Below, piece by piece: positions 43,495 through 52,064 of a DNA stretch of 64,000 nt; position 1 is the stretch's first letter; every line of letters begins with the position of its first letter. A program made the translations under genes and the position numbers. This DNA comes from 70-18 sp041691815 (GTDB lineage: Bacteria > Pseudomonadota > Alphaproteobacteria > Acetobacterales > Acetobacteraceae): contig JBEPTZ010000002.1 in the NCBI GenBank assembly GCA_041691815.1, forward strand, positions 1 to 64,000, in the 5' to 3' direction. The notes under the pieces were generated by a model. It was not told where the DNA came from, ran no database searches, and saw only the letters and a program-made list of their open reading frames with translations.

Positions 43495-43532
43495 CTTCTT
43501 TTTGTGAACAAAAAGAAGCAAAAAAACTTTTT
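43495..43532 (+). repeat. Type I repeat arm between convergent genes
   Basis: The palindrome at 43495-43518 plus CAAAAAAACTTTTT, 3 bp after the GT9 stop and ending just before the stop of the leftward gene at 43535. No facing arm is present here. Confidence 0.85.
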
Positions 43533-43534
43533 GT

Positions 43535-43879
43535 CTATTTGCCGGTGAAGTCCAATACGTGGCGGCGGGAAGTTTGCGACAGGCGCTCGATGCCGTGCGC
43601 GGTGACCTGCATCAGCAAACCGCCATCGGCCAGCGGCACCAGATGCTCGATGCAACCATCCGCCTCCAGCGCGGCCAGCGCCTGACGCATGGTCGGCGCC
43701 GGCGCCTCGATGCCGGAACGCCGCAGCGCCACCGCCAGGTCGGCCTGCCGGCGCGGGCTGCGCACCGCCATGTCGGTGAGCGCGGCCAGCAACGCCTCGA
43801 GGAAGTCGCTGTCCGGGCGCTCCGCGTCGCGCTGCGGTTCGATGGACGGAGGCCGGGGAGTGACGGTTACCTGATCCAT
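43535..43879 (-). CDS. Uncharacterised winged-helix-like protein
   Basis: This protein of about 114 residues is not in a family I recognise. Residues about 30-95 (LLAALTDMAVRSPRRQADLAVALRRSG followed by TMRQALAALEADGCIEHLVPL) have the pattern of a small winged helix with a beta-wing, as in MarR-like or PadR-like DNA-binding proteins. ATG 43891 would add four residues. It is divergent from imuA, with a 238-bp gap, but is 200 bp from the SOS box. Confidence 0.6.
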   Translation of the reverse strand: MDQVTVTPRPPSIEPQRDAERPDSDFLEALLAALTDMAVRSPRRQADLAVALRRSGIEAPAPTMRQALAALEADGCIEHLVPLADGGLLMQVTAHGIERLSQTSRRHVLDFTGK

Positions 43880-44061
43880 GTCGCATTCCATCCGCTGGGT
43901 CGCTCGGGCGGGAAATGCCGCCGCGTTTGCTGCCTGTTGGCCAGAATGGGCTTTCGCCGCGGCCAGGGCCAGAGAAAAGTCACTTAATGTAGACTAGCCT
44001 CGGATTCAAGCCGGCGGCCGGGCGCGGGAGCACGGATGCCGGTTTGTTCACGAGTCTCCAC

Positions 44062-44090
44062 TTGACGTGGCGGAGGTCTCGCGGTTTATT
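44062..44090 (+). promoter_or_regulatory. Sigma-70 promoter of the mutasome operon
   Basis: TTGACG (44062-44067), a 17-bp spacer, and TTTATT (44085-44090). The SOS box begins 2 bp later, so LexA would cover the transcription start. Confidence 0.65.
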
Positions 44091-44091
44091 A

Positions 44092-44106
44092 GAACAAATA
44101 AGGAAC
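44092..44106 (+). promoter_or_regulatory. SOS box (LexA operator)
   Basis: GAACAAATAAGGAAC is a perfect GAAC-N7-GAAC, the alphaproteobacterial LexA site read on the other strand. It is located over the predicted start of the imuA-imuB-dnaE2 transcript, showing that the cassette is DNA-damage inducible. Confidence 0.9.
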
Positions 44107-44129
44107 ATACATATCGCAGGCCATGCCGC

Positions 44130-45017
44130 ATGCCTCTCCCGCCATCCCTCGCTGCCGCCCTGCTTCCGACCAGGGCCCCGCTTCCGGCCAAGGCGCTGCC
44201 GTTTCGCCAGCGGCTTGCCGCCCTGGCGCGCCCGGCGGCGCCGCTGCGGCGGGGGGCGATCACCTTTGGGCTGGAAGAGCTGGATGGCTGGCTGGGCGGC
44301 GGGCTGCTGCGCGGCGCGCTGCATGAGGTGTTTGCCGCCGGCCAGGCCGACGTGGCGGCGGCGACCGGGTTTGCCGCGCTGCTGGCGCTGCGGGCGGCCC
44401 AATCGCTGCGCGCGACACAGCAGCGACGTATTCTGTGGGTGCGGCAGGATTTTCTCGATGGTCCGACCGGGCGGTTGCATCCGCCGGGGCTGGCGGCGCT
44501 GGGGCTGAACCCGGCTTTGGTGGTGCTGGTGCGGGCCGCCGACGTGCAGGGCGTGCTGCGCGCGGCCGGCGAGGCGGCGCGCTGCGGCGGGCTGGGCGCG
44601 GTGCTGGTGGAGCCCTGGGGCGAGGCGCCGCAGATCGACCATACCGCCGGCCGGCGGCTTTCGCTGGCGGCAGCGGAATCCGGCGTGCCGGTGCTGATGC
44701 TGCGGGTGGCCGCCACCCCGACCGCCAGCGTCGCCGCCTCGCGCTGGCTGGTCGCGGCACTGCCGTCGCGGCCATTGCCGGCCGCATTGCCGTCGCGGCC
44801 GCCAGCGGCCGACGCACCGGGGCCGCCGGCGTTTGCCGCCAGGTTGCTGCGGCATCGCGGCGGGGCGGCCGGCGCCACCTGGGATCTGGAATGGGATCAT
44901 GACCAGCACTGCTTCCGGGCGCACGATGGCGCGCCGCTACCTCGCGCTGTGGTTTCCGTTCCTGCCGGCCGAGCGGCTGGCCTGGGGGAAGGGGGAAGCT
45001 GGCGGCGGGTTGGCTGA
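44130..45017 (+). CDS. imuA: ImuA, RecA-like subunit of the damage-induced mutasome
   Basis: This 295-residue protein is related to the RecA/SulA-like ImuA family (LRRGAITFGLEELDGWLGGGLLRGALHEVFA, a degraded P-loop region). It has no intact Walker A, as in other ImuA proteins. It helps ImuB and DnaE2 in error-prone lesion bypass, in part by contacting RecA. A weak ribosome site (GCAGG) precedes the ATG. The last 39 codons overlap imuB in another frame, unusually long for this cassette. Confidence 0.88.
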   Translation: MPLPPSLAAALLPTRAPLPAKALPFRQRLAALARPAAPLRRGAITFGLEELDGWLGGGLLRGALHEVFAAGQADVAAATGFAALLALRAAQSLRATQQRRILWVRQDFLDGPTGRLHPPGLAALGLNPALVVLVRAADVQGVLRAAGEAARCGGLGAVLVEPWGEAPQIDHTAGRRLSLAAAESGVPVLMLRVAATPTASVAASRWLVAALPSRPLPAALPSRPPAADAPGPPAFAARLLRHRGGAAGATWDLEWDHDQHCFRAHDGAPLPRAVVSVPAGRAAGLGEGGSWRRVG

Positions 45018-46467
45018 GGCGCCGGTTGTGCTGGTCGAGCGGGCGCGTGGCGGGCGGCGGCTGTTTGCCGTCGATCGGCGGGCGGCGGCGCTGGGGGCGG
45101 CGGCGGGGCAGAGCCTGGCCGAGGTGCAGGCGCGCATCTCGCCGCTGGCGGTGCTGGCCGCCGATCCGGGGGCGGATGCCGGGTTTTTGGCCTGGCTGGC
45201 CGGGTTGTGCGAGCGCTTCACGCCGCTGGTGGCGCTGGCGCCGCCGGACGGGCTGATGCTGGATATCACCGGCTGCGGGCATCTGTTTGCTGGCGAGGCC
45301 GGGTTGCTGGCGGCGCTGCGGGTGCGGCTCGGGCGGCTCGGGCTGTCGGTCTGCGACAGCATCGCCGGAACGCCGGATGCCGCCCGCGCGCTGGCGCGCT
45401 TCGGACCAACAGAGCGGGCGCTGGCGCGGTTCGGATCGGCAGAGGATGTCATGGTGCTGCCGGTGGCGGCGCTGGAGGCGGAGGCGGCCGTTACCCGGGC
45501 GCTGTTGCGGGCCGGGTTGCGGACGATCGGCGATCTGGCCGGGCGGCCGGCCGGGGCGCTCGCCGCGCGGTTCGGCACCGGGCCGGCGCTGCGGCTGGCG
45601 CGCATCCTGGGGCGGGAAGATATCCGCATCGTGCCGCATCGGCTGCCGGATGCCTGCATGGTGGAGCGGCATCTGGTCGAGCCGCTGGTGCAGGCCCAGG
45701 CGGTGGAGGCGGTGCTGGCCGAGTTGATCGCGGCGCTCAGCGTGCTGCTGGCGCGGCGTGGGGCCGGCGGACGGGGGTTCGAGGCCAGCCTGTTTCGCAG
45801 TGATGGGGAGGTGCGGCGGGTTCTGGTCGAGACCGGCCGGGCGTCGCGCGATGCCGGGGCGATCTTGCGGCTGTTCGCGCTGCGGATCGCAGCACTCAAC
45901 GAGCCGATCGATGCCGGGTTCGGGATCGAACTGGTGCGGCTGGCGGCGGTGCATGTCGAGGCGCTGGCGGCGGTGCAGCCGGAGTTGGATGGCGGCAGCG
46001 GCGAGGCGGAGGAGGTCGGGGCGTTGATCGACCGGCTGGTCGCCCGGCTTGGCCGCGACCGGGTGCTGCGATTTGCCGCGCGGGACAGCCATGTTCCCGA
46101 GCGGGCGGCGCGGGTGGTGTCGGCGCAGCTGCCGTCTGCGTTGGCCGCGCGGGAGTGGATCGCGCCGCCGGGGCCGCCTGCCCGGCCGCTGCGGCTGTTC
46201 GATCCGCCGGAGCCGATCGAGACCCTGGCCGAGGTGCCGGACGGCACGCCGCTGCGGTTCCGCTGGCGGCGGGCGCTGCATGAGGTGGCGCGCGCCGAGG
46301 GGCCGGAACGGATCGCTCCGGAATGGTGGCGGGCGGGCGGTGCGGCGACGCGGGATTATTATCGCCTGGAGGACAGCGAGGGGCGGCGGTTCTGGGTGTT
46401 CCGCGACGGGCTGCATGGCGAGGGCGATGCGGCGCCGGGCTGGTTTCTGCATGGGTTGTTCGCGTGA
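44899..46467 (+). CDS. imuB: ImuB, catalytically inactive Y-family polymerase homologue
   Basis: This 522-residue DinB-like protein keeps the Y-family fold but lacks the catalytic acids: motif I is YLALWFPFLPAERL and the motif III region reads LDITGCGHLF. The middle (RTIGDLAGRPAGALAARFGTG) is the helix-hairpin-helix thumb. RPLRLF near residue 430 resembles a beta-clamp-binding motif, the known job of ImuB being to bring DnaE2 to the clamp. ATG 44926 is an alternative start. Its stop overlaps the dnaE2 GTG. Confidence 0.92.
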   Translation: MTSTASGRTMARRYLALWFPFLPAERLAWGKGEAGGGLAEAPVVLVERARGGRRLFAVDRRAAALGAAAGQSLAEVQARISPLAVLAADPGADAGFLAWLAGLCERFTPLVALAPPDGLMLDITGCGHLFAGEAGLLAALRVRLGRLGLSVCDSIAGTPDAARALARFGPTERALARFGSAEDVMVLPVAALEAEAAVTRALLRAGLRTIGDLAGRPAGALAARFGTGPALRLARILGREDIRIVPHRLPDACMVERHLVEPLVQAQAVEAVLAELIAALSVLLARRGAGGRGFEASLFRSDGEVRRVLVETGRASRDAGAILRLFALRIAALNEPIDAGFGIELVRLAAVHVEALAAVQPELDGGSGEAEEVGALIDRLVARLGRDRVLRFAARDSHVPERAARVVSAQLPSALAAREWIAPPGPPARPLRLFDPPEPIETLAEVPDGTPLRFRWRRALHEVARAEGPERIAPEWWRAGGAATRDYYRLEDSEGRRFWVFRDGLHGEGDAAPGWFLHGLFA

Positions 46468-49400
46468 GCGGGTATGCCGAACTGGTGGCGGCGAGCAATT
46501 TCTCGTTTCTGCGCGGCGCCTCGCATCCGGAAGACCTGGTGCGGACCGCCTTGCGGCTGGGGCTGGCCGGCATCGGGCTGGCAGATCGTAACACCGTGGC
46601 CGGGGTGGTGCGCGCGCATGCCGAGTTGCTGGCGCTGCGCAAGGGAGCGCTGGCCGGGCGGGCGGCCGGTTTCCGGCTGGCGGTGGGGGCGCGGCTGGGG
46701 TTTGCCGATGGCACGCCGGATATCGTTGCCTATCCGGCCAGTCGCGACGGCTGGGGGCGGCTGTGCCGGCTGCTGACCCTGGGCAATCGGCGTGCGGCGA
46801 AGGGCGGCTGTCATCTTGTGCGGGCGGATCTGCTGGGCGACGCTGGCGGGTTGCTGCTGGTGGCGATGCCGGAGGGCTGTAGCGCGGCGGTGCTGGGGGA
46901 GCTGGCCGGCGCGGCGCCGGGGGCGGTGTGGCTGGCCGCCACCATGCCGCGGCATGGCGATGACCGGCGGCGGCTGGACCGGCTGGGTGGGATGGCGGCG
47001 GCGGCCGGGGTGAAGCTGCTGGCGACCAATGACGTGCTGTATGACCGGGCGGTGCAGCGCGATCTGCAGGATGTGCTGACCTGCATCCGCGAGGGCGTGA
47101 AGCTGGCGCGCGCCGGGCGGCGGCTGGAGGCCAATGCCGAGCGGCATCTGAAGCCGGCCGCCGAGATGGCGCGGCTGTTTCGCGATGCGCCGGAGGCAGT
47201 GGCCGAGACGCAGCGCCTGCTGGAGCGGGTGGGGTTCAGTCTGGATCAGTTGAAATACCAGTATCCTGACGAGCCGGTGCCGGCGGGGTGGACGCCGCAG
47301 GGCTGGCTGGAGGATCTGGTGGCGCGGGCTGCGGCCGATCGCTATCCGGCCGGGGTGCCGGCGCGGGTGGCGGCGCAGTTGCGCGAGGAGTTGGGGCTGA
47401 TCGGCACGCTGGGCTATGCGCCGTATTTTCTGACCATTCACGATATTGTCGAGTTTGCCCGTGGGCGCGGGATTCTTTGCCAGGGGCGCGGCTCGGCGGC
47501 GAATTCGGCGGTGTGTTTCGTGCTGGGGATCACCTGCGTCGATCCGGCCGAACATCATCTGCTGTTCGCCCGGTTCATCTCCGTCGAGCGGCAGGAGCCG
47601 CCGGATATCGACGTCGATTTCGAGCATGAGCGGCGCGAGGAGGTGATGCAGTATATTTATGAGAAATATGGCCGGCATCGCGCCGGGATTGTCGCCACGG
47701 TGATCCGCTATCGGCCGCGCAGTGCGTTGCGCGATGTCGGCAAGGTGCTGGGGCTGCCGGAGGATATCACCGCGCGGCTGGCGTCGCTGCAATCCGGCAG
47801 TTGGGGCAGCGAGATTCCGGAAGAGCATGTGGCGCAGGCGGGGCTGGACCCTGGCAATTCGCTGGTTGTTCGCACGCTGGGGCTGGCCTCGCGGCTGCTG
47901 GGGTTTCCGCGCCATCTGTCGCAGCATGTCGGCGGCTTCGTGATGGCGCGCGGGCGGCTGGACGAGATCGTGCCGATCGGCAACGCGGCAATGGCCGGGC
48001 GGACTTTTATCGAATGGGACAAGGACGATATCGATACGCTGGGGCTGATGAAGGTCGATGTGCTGGCGCTCGGCATGCTGACCTGCATCCGCAAGGCGTT
48101 CGATCTGCTGCGCGAGCATGCGGGGATCGATATCGGGCTGGCCGATGTGCCGCGCGACGATCCGGCGGTCTACGACATGCTGTGCCGGGGGGATTCGCTG
48201 GGGGTGTTCCAGGTGGAGAGCCGGGCGCAGATGAACATGCTGCCGCGGCTGAAGCCACGGGTGTTTTATGACCTGGTGATCCAGGTGGCGATCGTGCGGC
48301 CGGGGCCGATCGAGGGCGACATGGTGCATCCGTATCTGCGCCGGCGGGCGGGGCAGGAGGCGGTGGTGTTTCCCAGCCCGGCGGCGCCGCATGATCCGCA
48401 TGAGTTGCACGCGGTGCTGGGCAAGACGCTGGGGGTGCCGCTGTTCCAGGAACAGGCGATGAAGCTGGCGATGGTGGCGGCCGCGTTTTCCGCCGAGGAG
48501 GCCAACCGGCTGCGGCGGGCGATGGCGACGTTTCGCAACCTGGGCACGATCAGCGAGTTCGAGGCGCTGATGGTGGAGCGGATGGTGGCGCGGGGGTATC
48601 AGCGGGCGTTCGCGGCGCGCTGCTTCGATCAGATCAGGGGGTTCGGCAGTTATGGTTTTCCCGAGAGCCACGCGGCGTCGTTCGCCAAGCTGGTGTATAT
48701 TTCGTCGTGGATCAAATGCCATTATCCGGCGGTGTTCGCCTGCGCGCTGCTGAACGCGCAGCCGATGGGGTTCTATGCGCCGGCGCAGATCGTGCGCGAT
48801 GCGGCGGAGCACGGGGTGGCGGTGCATGCCGCCGATATCAACCATAGTGGGTGGGATAATACGCTGGAGCAGGGCGGGGCGGCGCTGCGGCTGGGGCTGC
48901 GGCAGATCGACGGGCTGCATGCCGCCGATGGCCAGCGTATCGCCGCCCTGCGTGGCAACGGCTATCCGGATATCGAAGCGATGGCGCTGCGGGCCGGGTT
49001 GCGCGGGCCGACGCTGCGGGCGCTGGCCGATGCCGATGCCTATCACTCGTTGCGGCTGGATCGGCGGGCGGCGATGTGGGCGGTGCGGCGGCTGCCGGAC
49101 GCGGCGCCGCTGCCGTTGTTTGCCGCTGCGCAGGCGCCGGAACTGGGCGTGGAGGTTGACGCGGCGCTGCCGCCGATGCCGCTCGGCGAGCAGGTTGCCA
49201 CCGATTATCAGACCATGCGGCTGTCGCTGAAGGGGCATCCGATGGGGGTGCTGCGGCCGGTGTTTGCCGCCGAGGGGCTGTGCAGCGCCGCCGGGCTGGC
49301 TGCCGGCCGCGACGGGGCGCGGGCAGCCACCGCCGGGCTGGTGCTGGTACGGCAGCGGCCGGGCAAGGGCAACGCGATCTTCATCACCCTGGAGGACGAG

Positions 49401-49661
49401 ACCGGGATCACCAACGTGGTGCTGTGGGCCAGCCTGTTCGAAAGCTTCCGGCGCGAGGTGATGGCGGCACGGCTGATGCAGGTGGACGGGCGGGTGCAGC
49501 GCAGCCAGGACGGCGTGGTGCATCTGATGGCGAGCCGGGTGCAGGATCGCTCAGACGTGTTGAGCCGGTTGTTCGCCGATGATGTCGCGCCGGCGCCGGC
49601 CGCGCACGGCCATCATCCGCGCGACGCCCGGCTGCTGCCGAGGTCGCGGGATTTTCATTGA
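46464..49661 (+). CDS. dnaE2: Error-prone DNA polymerase DnaE2 (ImuC)
   Basis: This 1065-residue C-family polymerase has an N-terminal PHP domain (YAELVAASNFSFLRGASHPEDL), palm with PPDIDVDFEHERREEVMQYI carrying two catalytic Asp, fingers, tandem HhH and a C-terminal OB fold. It lacks a proofreading exonuclease and synthesises across lesions with ImuB. The start is GTG at 46464 in a GTGA overlap with imuB; open frame further upstream is a shadow. Length is typical for DnaE2. Confidence 0.96.
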   Translation: MSGYAELVAASNFSFLRGASHPEDLVRTALRLGLAGIGLADRNTVAGVVRAHAELLALRKGALAGRAAGFRLAVGARLGFADGTPDIVAYPASRDGWGRLCRLLTLGNRRAAKGGCHLVRADLLGDAGGLLLVAMPEGCSAAVLGELAGAAPGAVWLAATMPRHGDDRRRLDRLGGMAAAAGVKLLATNDVLYDRAVQRDLQDVLTCIREGVKLARAGRRLEANAERHLKPAAEMARLFRDAPEAVAETQRLLERVGFSLDQLKYQYPDEPVPAGWTPQGWLEDLVARAAADRYPAGVPARVAAQLREELGLIGTLGYAPYFLTIHDIVEFARGRGILCQGRGSAANSAVCFVLGITCVDPAEHHLLFARFISVERQEPPDIDVDFEHERREEVMQYIYEKYGRHRAGIVATVIRYRPRSALRDVGKVLGLPEDITARLASLQSGSWGSEIPEEHVAQAGLDPGNSLVVRTLGLASRLLGFPRHLSQHVGGFVMARGRLDEIVPIGNAAMAGRTFIEWDKDDIDTLGLMKVDVLALGMLTCIRKAFDLLREHAGIDIGLADVPRDDPAVYDMLCRGDSLGVFQVESRAQMNMLPRLKPRVFYDLVIQVAIVRPGPIEGDMVHPYLRRRAGQEAVVFPSPAAPHDPHELHAVLGKTLGVPLFQEQAMKLAMVAAAFSAEEANRLRRAMATFRNLGTISEFEALMVERMVARGYQRAFAARCFDQIRGFGSYGFPESHAASFAKLVYISSWIKCHYPAVFACALLNAQPMGFYAPAQIVRDAAEHGVAVHAADINHSGWDNTLEQGGAALRLGLRQIDGLHAADGQRIAALRGNGYPDIEAMALRAGLRGPTLRALADADAYHSLRLDRRAAMWAVRRLPDAAPLPLFAAAQAPELGVEVDAALPPMPLGEQVATDYQTMRLSLKGHPMGVLRPVFAAEGLCSAAGLAAGRDGARAATAGLVLVRQRPGKGNAIFITLEDETGITNVVLWASLFESFRREVMAARLMQVDGRVQRSQDGVVHLMASRVQDRSDVLSRLFADDVAPAPAAHGHHPRDARLLPRSRDFH

Positions 49662-49692
49662 CGCTGGACCGAAGTGGAAGGAAGAAAAGAAC

Positions 49693-49825
49693 GTTCTTTT
49701 TTGCAAAAAAGAACCAAAAAACTCTCATCCGGGGCTTCGCCCGCGCTCGCACAAGGGTGCCCGCGCATGAAGCCGCGCAGCGCGGATGAAAAGTTTTTTT
49801 GCTTCTTTTTGTTCACAAAAAGAAG
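49693..49825. repeat. Facing repeat arms between dnaE2 and the LLM gene
   Basis: A plus-strand type II palindrome at 49693-49714 (GTTCTTTTTTG/CAAAAAAGAAC) is followed by CAAAAAACT and CATCC. After a different GC-rich core comes GGATG, AAAAGTTTTTTTG and the minus-strand type I palindrome at 49802-49825. The core is unlike that at 16376, though both are bounded by CATCC and GGATG. Confidence 0.85.
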
Positions 49826-49879
49826 ACTCTTCCTTTCTGGCCTTCGCTAAAGTGCATAACATGCTCCAGGCTAGCTGCG

Positions 49880-51088
49880 TCACGGCTTGGACAGGTCGAC
49901 GTCGCGAGCGCCGCTGGCGCGGACGTGGAACTCCTTGGGGATTTCGCGGCCGGCGTCGGTGTAGGCCTTCTTCAGTGCATCGACATTGGGGCTGAACACC
50001 GTCTTGCGGTTGGCCTTGGCCCATTCGTGGCTGTTGGTCACGGTGTCGAGCGCACCCTGGAAGCGCGGCATCACGTAGCGGGCGAACAGCTCGTAGCTGC
50101 GCCAGGTCTGCTCGCGGTCGGCCCAGTCATGGGCGCGGAACAGCAGGCCGCCGAAGCCGCCATCGGAGAGCTTGATCAGCCGCTCGATGCCGGCGGCGAC
50201 CAGGTCGGGGCCGCCGACCAGGGTGGAGCCGGATTTGACGCCTTCGCGCAGCGGGTCTTCCGAGCGGCCGGGCGGGCGGCCGAGGGCGTCCTCGAAGTAG
50301 CTGATGGTCTCGCTGCGCTCGCCGTGCTGGACCTGGCGAAGCGCCAGTTCGTCATCCTCGGCGACGTGGACGTTGACGACGAGGCGCCACTTCTTGCGGT
50401 CCATGGTCTTGCCGTGTCTGGCCGCCGAGTCCTCGGCGATCTTCCATTGACCGGCCAGCGCGTCCGGGCCGCCGGGCAGGCCGGCGCCGAGCGACAGCAT
50501 GCCGAGGCCGTGCTTGCCGGCCAGGGCGGGGGCGGCCGGGGTCATCGTGCTGGCCAGCGAGATGTCGAAATGCGGGTCGCTGTACGGGGCCAGGTGCAGG
50601 CGGGCGTCGCGCAGTTCGAACCAGTCGGTCTTCACCGTCACCGGCTCCTGGCAGGCCAGCAGCGCCATAATGGCGTCGAGCGACTGCTCCATGCGGTGGC
50701 GCTGGGTGGAGGCCTCGATGCCCATCATGTAGGCGTCCGACACCAGCGCGCCGGGGCCGCAGCCGAGCATGGCGCGGCCGCGGGTCATGTGGTCGAGCTG
50801 GACGAAGCGCTGGGCGACCAGCAGCGGGTGGTGATACGGCAGGCTGGTGACGCCGGAGCCAAGCTTGATATGCTTGGTGCGCTCGGCGGCGGCGGCGATG
50901 ATCAGTTCCGGCGAGGCGATCACCTCCCAGCCGGCGGAATGATGTTCGCCGATCCAGGCTTCGTCGTAGCCGAGATAGTCGAGCCATTCGAGCATCTCGA
51001 TATCGCGGCGAATGGCCAGGCTGGGGTTGTCGCCAAGGCGATGGAACGGCGCCAGGAAGACGCCGAATTTCAGGCCGCGATGCGCCAT
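49880..51088 (-). CDS. LLM-class flavin-dependent oxidoreductase
   Basis: This luciferase-like monooxygenase (TIM barrel) of 402 residues has KFGVFLAPFHRLGDNPSLA, WIGEHHSAGWEV, IKLGSGVTSLPYHHPLLVAQ and RAMLGCGPGALVSDA. It resembles long-chain bacterial enzymes annotated as limonene monooxygenase or FMN-dependent alkanal oxygenases. It uses reduced FMN and oxygen; substrate unknown. AGAGGAA lies 5 bp before ATG 51088, which fixes the start. It appears to be transcribed alone. Confidence 0.92.
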   Translation of the reverse strand: MAHRGLKFGVFLAPFHRLGDNPSLAIRRDIEMLEWLDYLGYDEAWIGEHHSAGWEVIASPELIIAAAAERTKHIKLGSGVTSLPYHHPLLVAQRFVQLDHMTRGRAMLGCGPGALVSDAYMMGIEASTQRHRMEQSLDAIMALLACQEPVTVKTDWFELRDARLHLAPYSDPHFDISLASTMTPAAPALAGKHGLGMLSLGAGLPGGPDALAGQWKIAEDSAARHGKTMDRKKWRLVVNVHVAEDDELALRQVQHGERSETISYFEDALGRPPGRSEDPLREGVKSGSTLVGGPDLVAAGIERLIKLSDGGFGGLLFRAHDWADREQTWRSYELFARYVMPRFQGALDTVTNSHEWAKANRKTVFSPNVDALKKAYTDAGREIPKEFHVRASGARDVDLSKP

Positions 51089-51178
51089 GGAGGTTCCTCT
51101 CGGTGATCGGCCGGCATTGCACCGGCCTTTGCCGGCCATGCTGCATCGGTTGCGTGGTTCCGCCAAGGGTGGGCCGGG

Positions 51179-51628
51179 TCAGGCCCCAGGGGCGTTATCA
51201 GCAGCGTTGTAGGTGACCAGGGTGCAGACGGCGCAGGCGGCCGGGCCATCCTGCTGCCACCAGCGGCAACTGGCGCGGATGGCGCAGGGTTGCAGACCGG
51301 GGGGTGCCGCGGGGGCGGCGCCGCTGGCGGCGACATGACTGCGGATGCGGCCGACCAGCGCGCAATGCCCGCCGGTATCGCCTGCCTGCCAGTTGCCGCA
51401 GCCTTGCTCGGCGCAGGGGGCGGCGAAGCGGAAACGCTGCTCCGGCCGCGCGTGGCTGTGCAACGCGGCGCGCATCGCCGCGTCCACCGGCAACGCGGTG
51501 CGCAGGTTGCTCACCGTGCCGTCGGCAGCGACCAGCCCGATGATGCGCAGCCCATCGCCGCCCGCGGCGCCAGTCGGCACCCCGCCATCGAGCGTGGCGC
51601 TGGGGCAGAGCGGCGGCGTGCGGTTCAT
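51179..51628 (-). CDS. Cysteine-rich small protein, unknown function
   Basis: This protein of 149 residues has eight Cys (8, 72, 77, 89, 115, 121, 132, 135). The last six sit in a compact pattern with CAEQGCGNW, HCALV, PCAIRASCRWWQQDG and ACAVCTLVT, suggesting one or two metal or Fe-S sites. I do not recognise an established family. Its start lies 10 bp after the stop of the small protein gene upstream, so the two are probably one transcript. The N-terminal third (15-45) is Gly-rich. Confidence 0.7.
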   Translation of the reverse strand: MNRTPPLCPSATLDGGVPTGAAGGDGLRIIGLVAADGTVSNLRTALPVDAAMRAALHSHARPEQRFRFAAPCAEQGCGNWQAGDTGGHCALVGRIRSHVAASGAAPAAPPGLQPCAIRASCRWWQQDGPAACAVCTLVTYNAADNAPGA

Positions 51629-51638
51629 GCCGCGCCGG

Positions 51639-51947
51639 TCAGCCCGACTTGCGCGCCGCCCGGCTGGTGGCGGCCGGCTTGGCGGCGACCGCCTTGACGG
51701 CCCTGGTTGCGGCAACCTTGGCAACAGCGGTCTGGGCGACAGCGGCTTTGCCGGCCCTGGTGGCGACCGGGTTGGGCGCCGCGAAGCCCATGCCGGCATG
51801 GTTCAGCGTCTTGGTGGCGGCATGCAGGCCGGGATTGGTGCTGCTGGCCAGATGGCCGATCACCGCCGCGTGGATCGCGCTGGCGATGCCGTTATGTTCC
51901 TCGTCGCTCAACTTTACATTGCCGAGATCAACCACGAATCGTGCCAT
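51639..51947 (-). CDS. Small protein with conserved-looking head and Ala/Lys-rich tail
   Basis: This protein of 102 residues has a head (ARFVVDLGNVKLSDEEHNGIASAIHAAVIGHLA, shown by its short motifs) that looks like a folded helix-rich unit. The tail from about 58 is built of Ala, Lys, Arg and Val in AVAK/ATRA-like repeats, like histone H1-type or nucleoid-binding tails. GGGGAGG lies 5 bp before the ATG, a very strong ribosome site. It is upstream of the Cys-rich gene. Function unknown; nucleic-acid binding by the tail is a guess. Confidence 0.7.
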   Translation of the reverse strand: MARFVVDLGNVKLSDEEHNGIASAIHAAVIGHLASSTNPGLHAATKTLNHAGMGFAAPNPVATRAGKAAVAQTAVAKVAATRAVKAVAAKPAATSRAARKSG

Positions 51948-52064
51948 TCTGGCCTCCCCAAATTGTGCTGCCGCCCGCGCGGCGATGCGCGATGCGTCAC
52001 CGCATCCGTAACGGAATCGGTTGGATTGCATAGCGCAACCGGCAGCGCGCCGCCACCGCAAATA

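Noticed and set aside
43535..43891. LexA control of the gene divergent from imuA
   Set aside because: The SOS box is about 200 bp from its start and overlaps only the imuA promoter; no second box was seen.
46359..49523. 1054-residue open frame antisense to dnaE2
   Set aside because: Low-complexity His/Arg/Gln/Pro composition typical of the opposite strand of a high-GC gene; the plus-strand DnaE2 is unmistakable.
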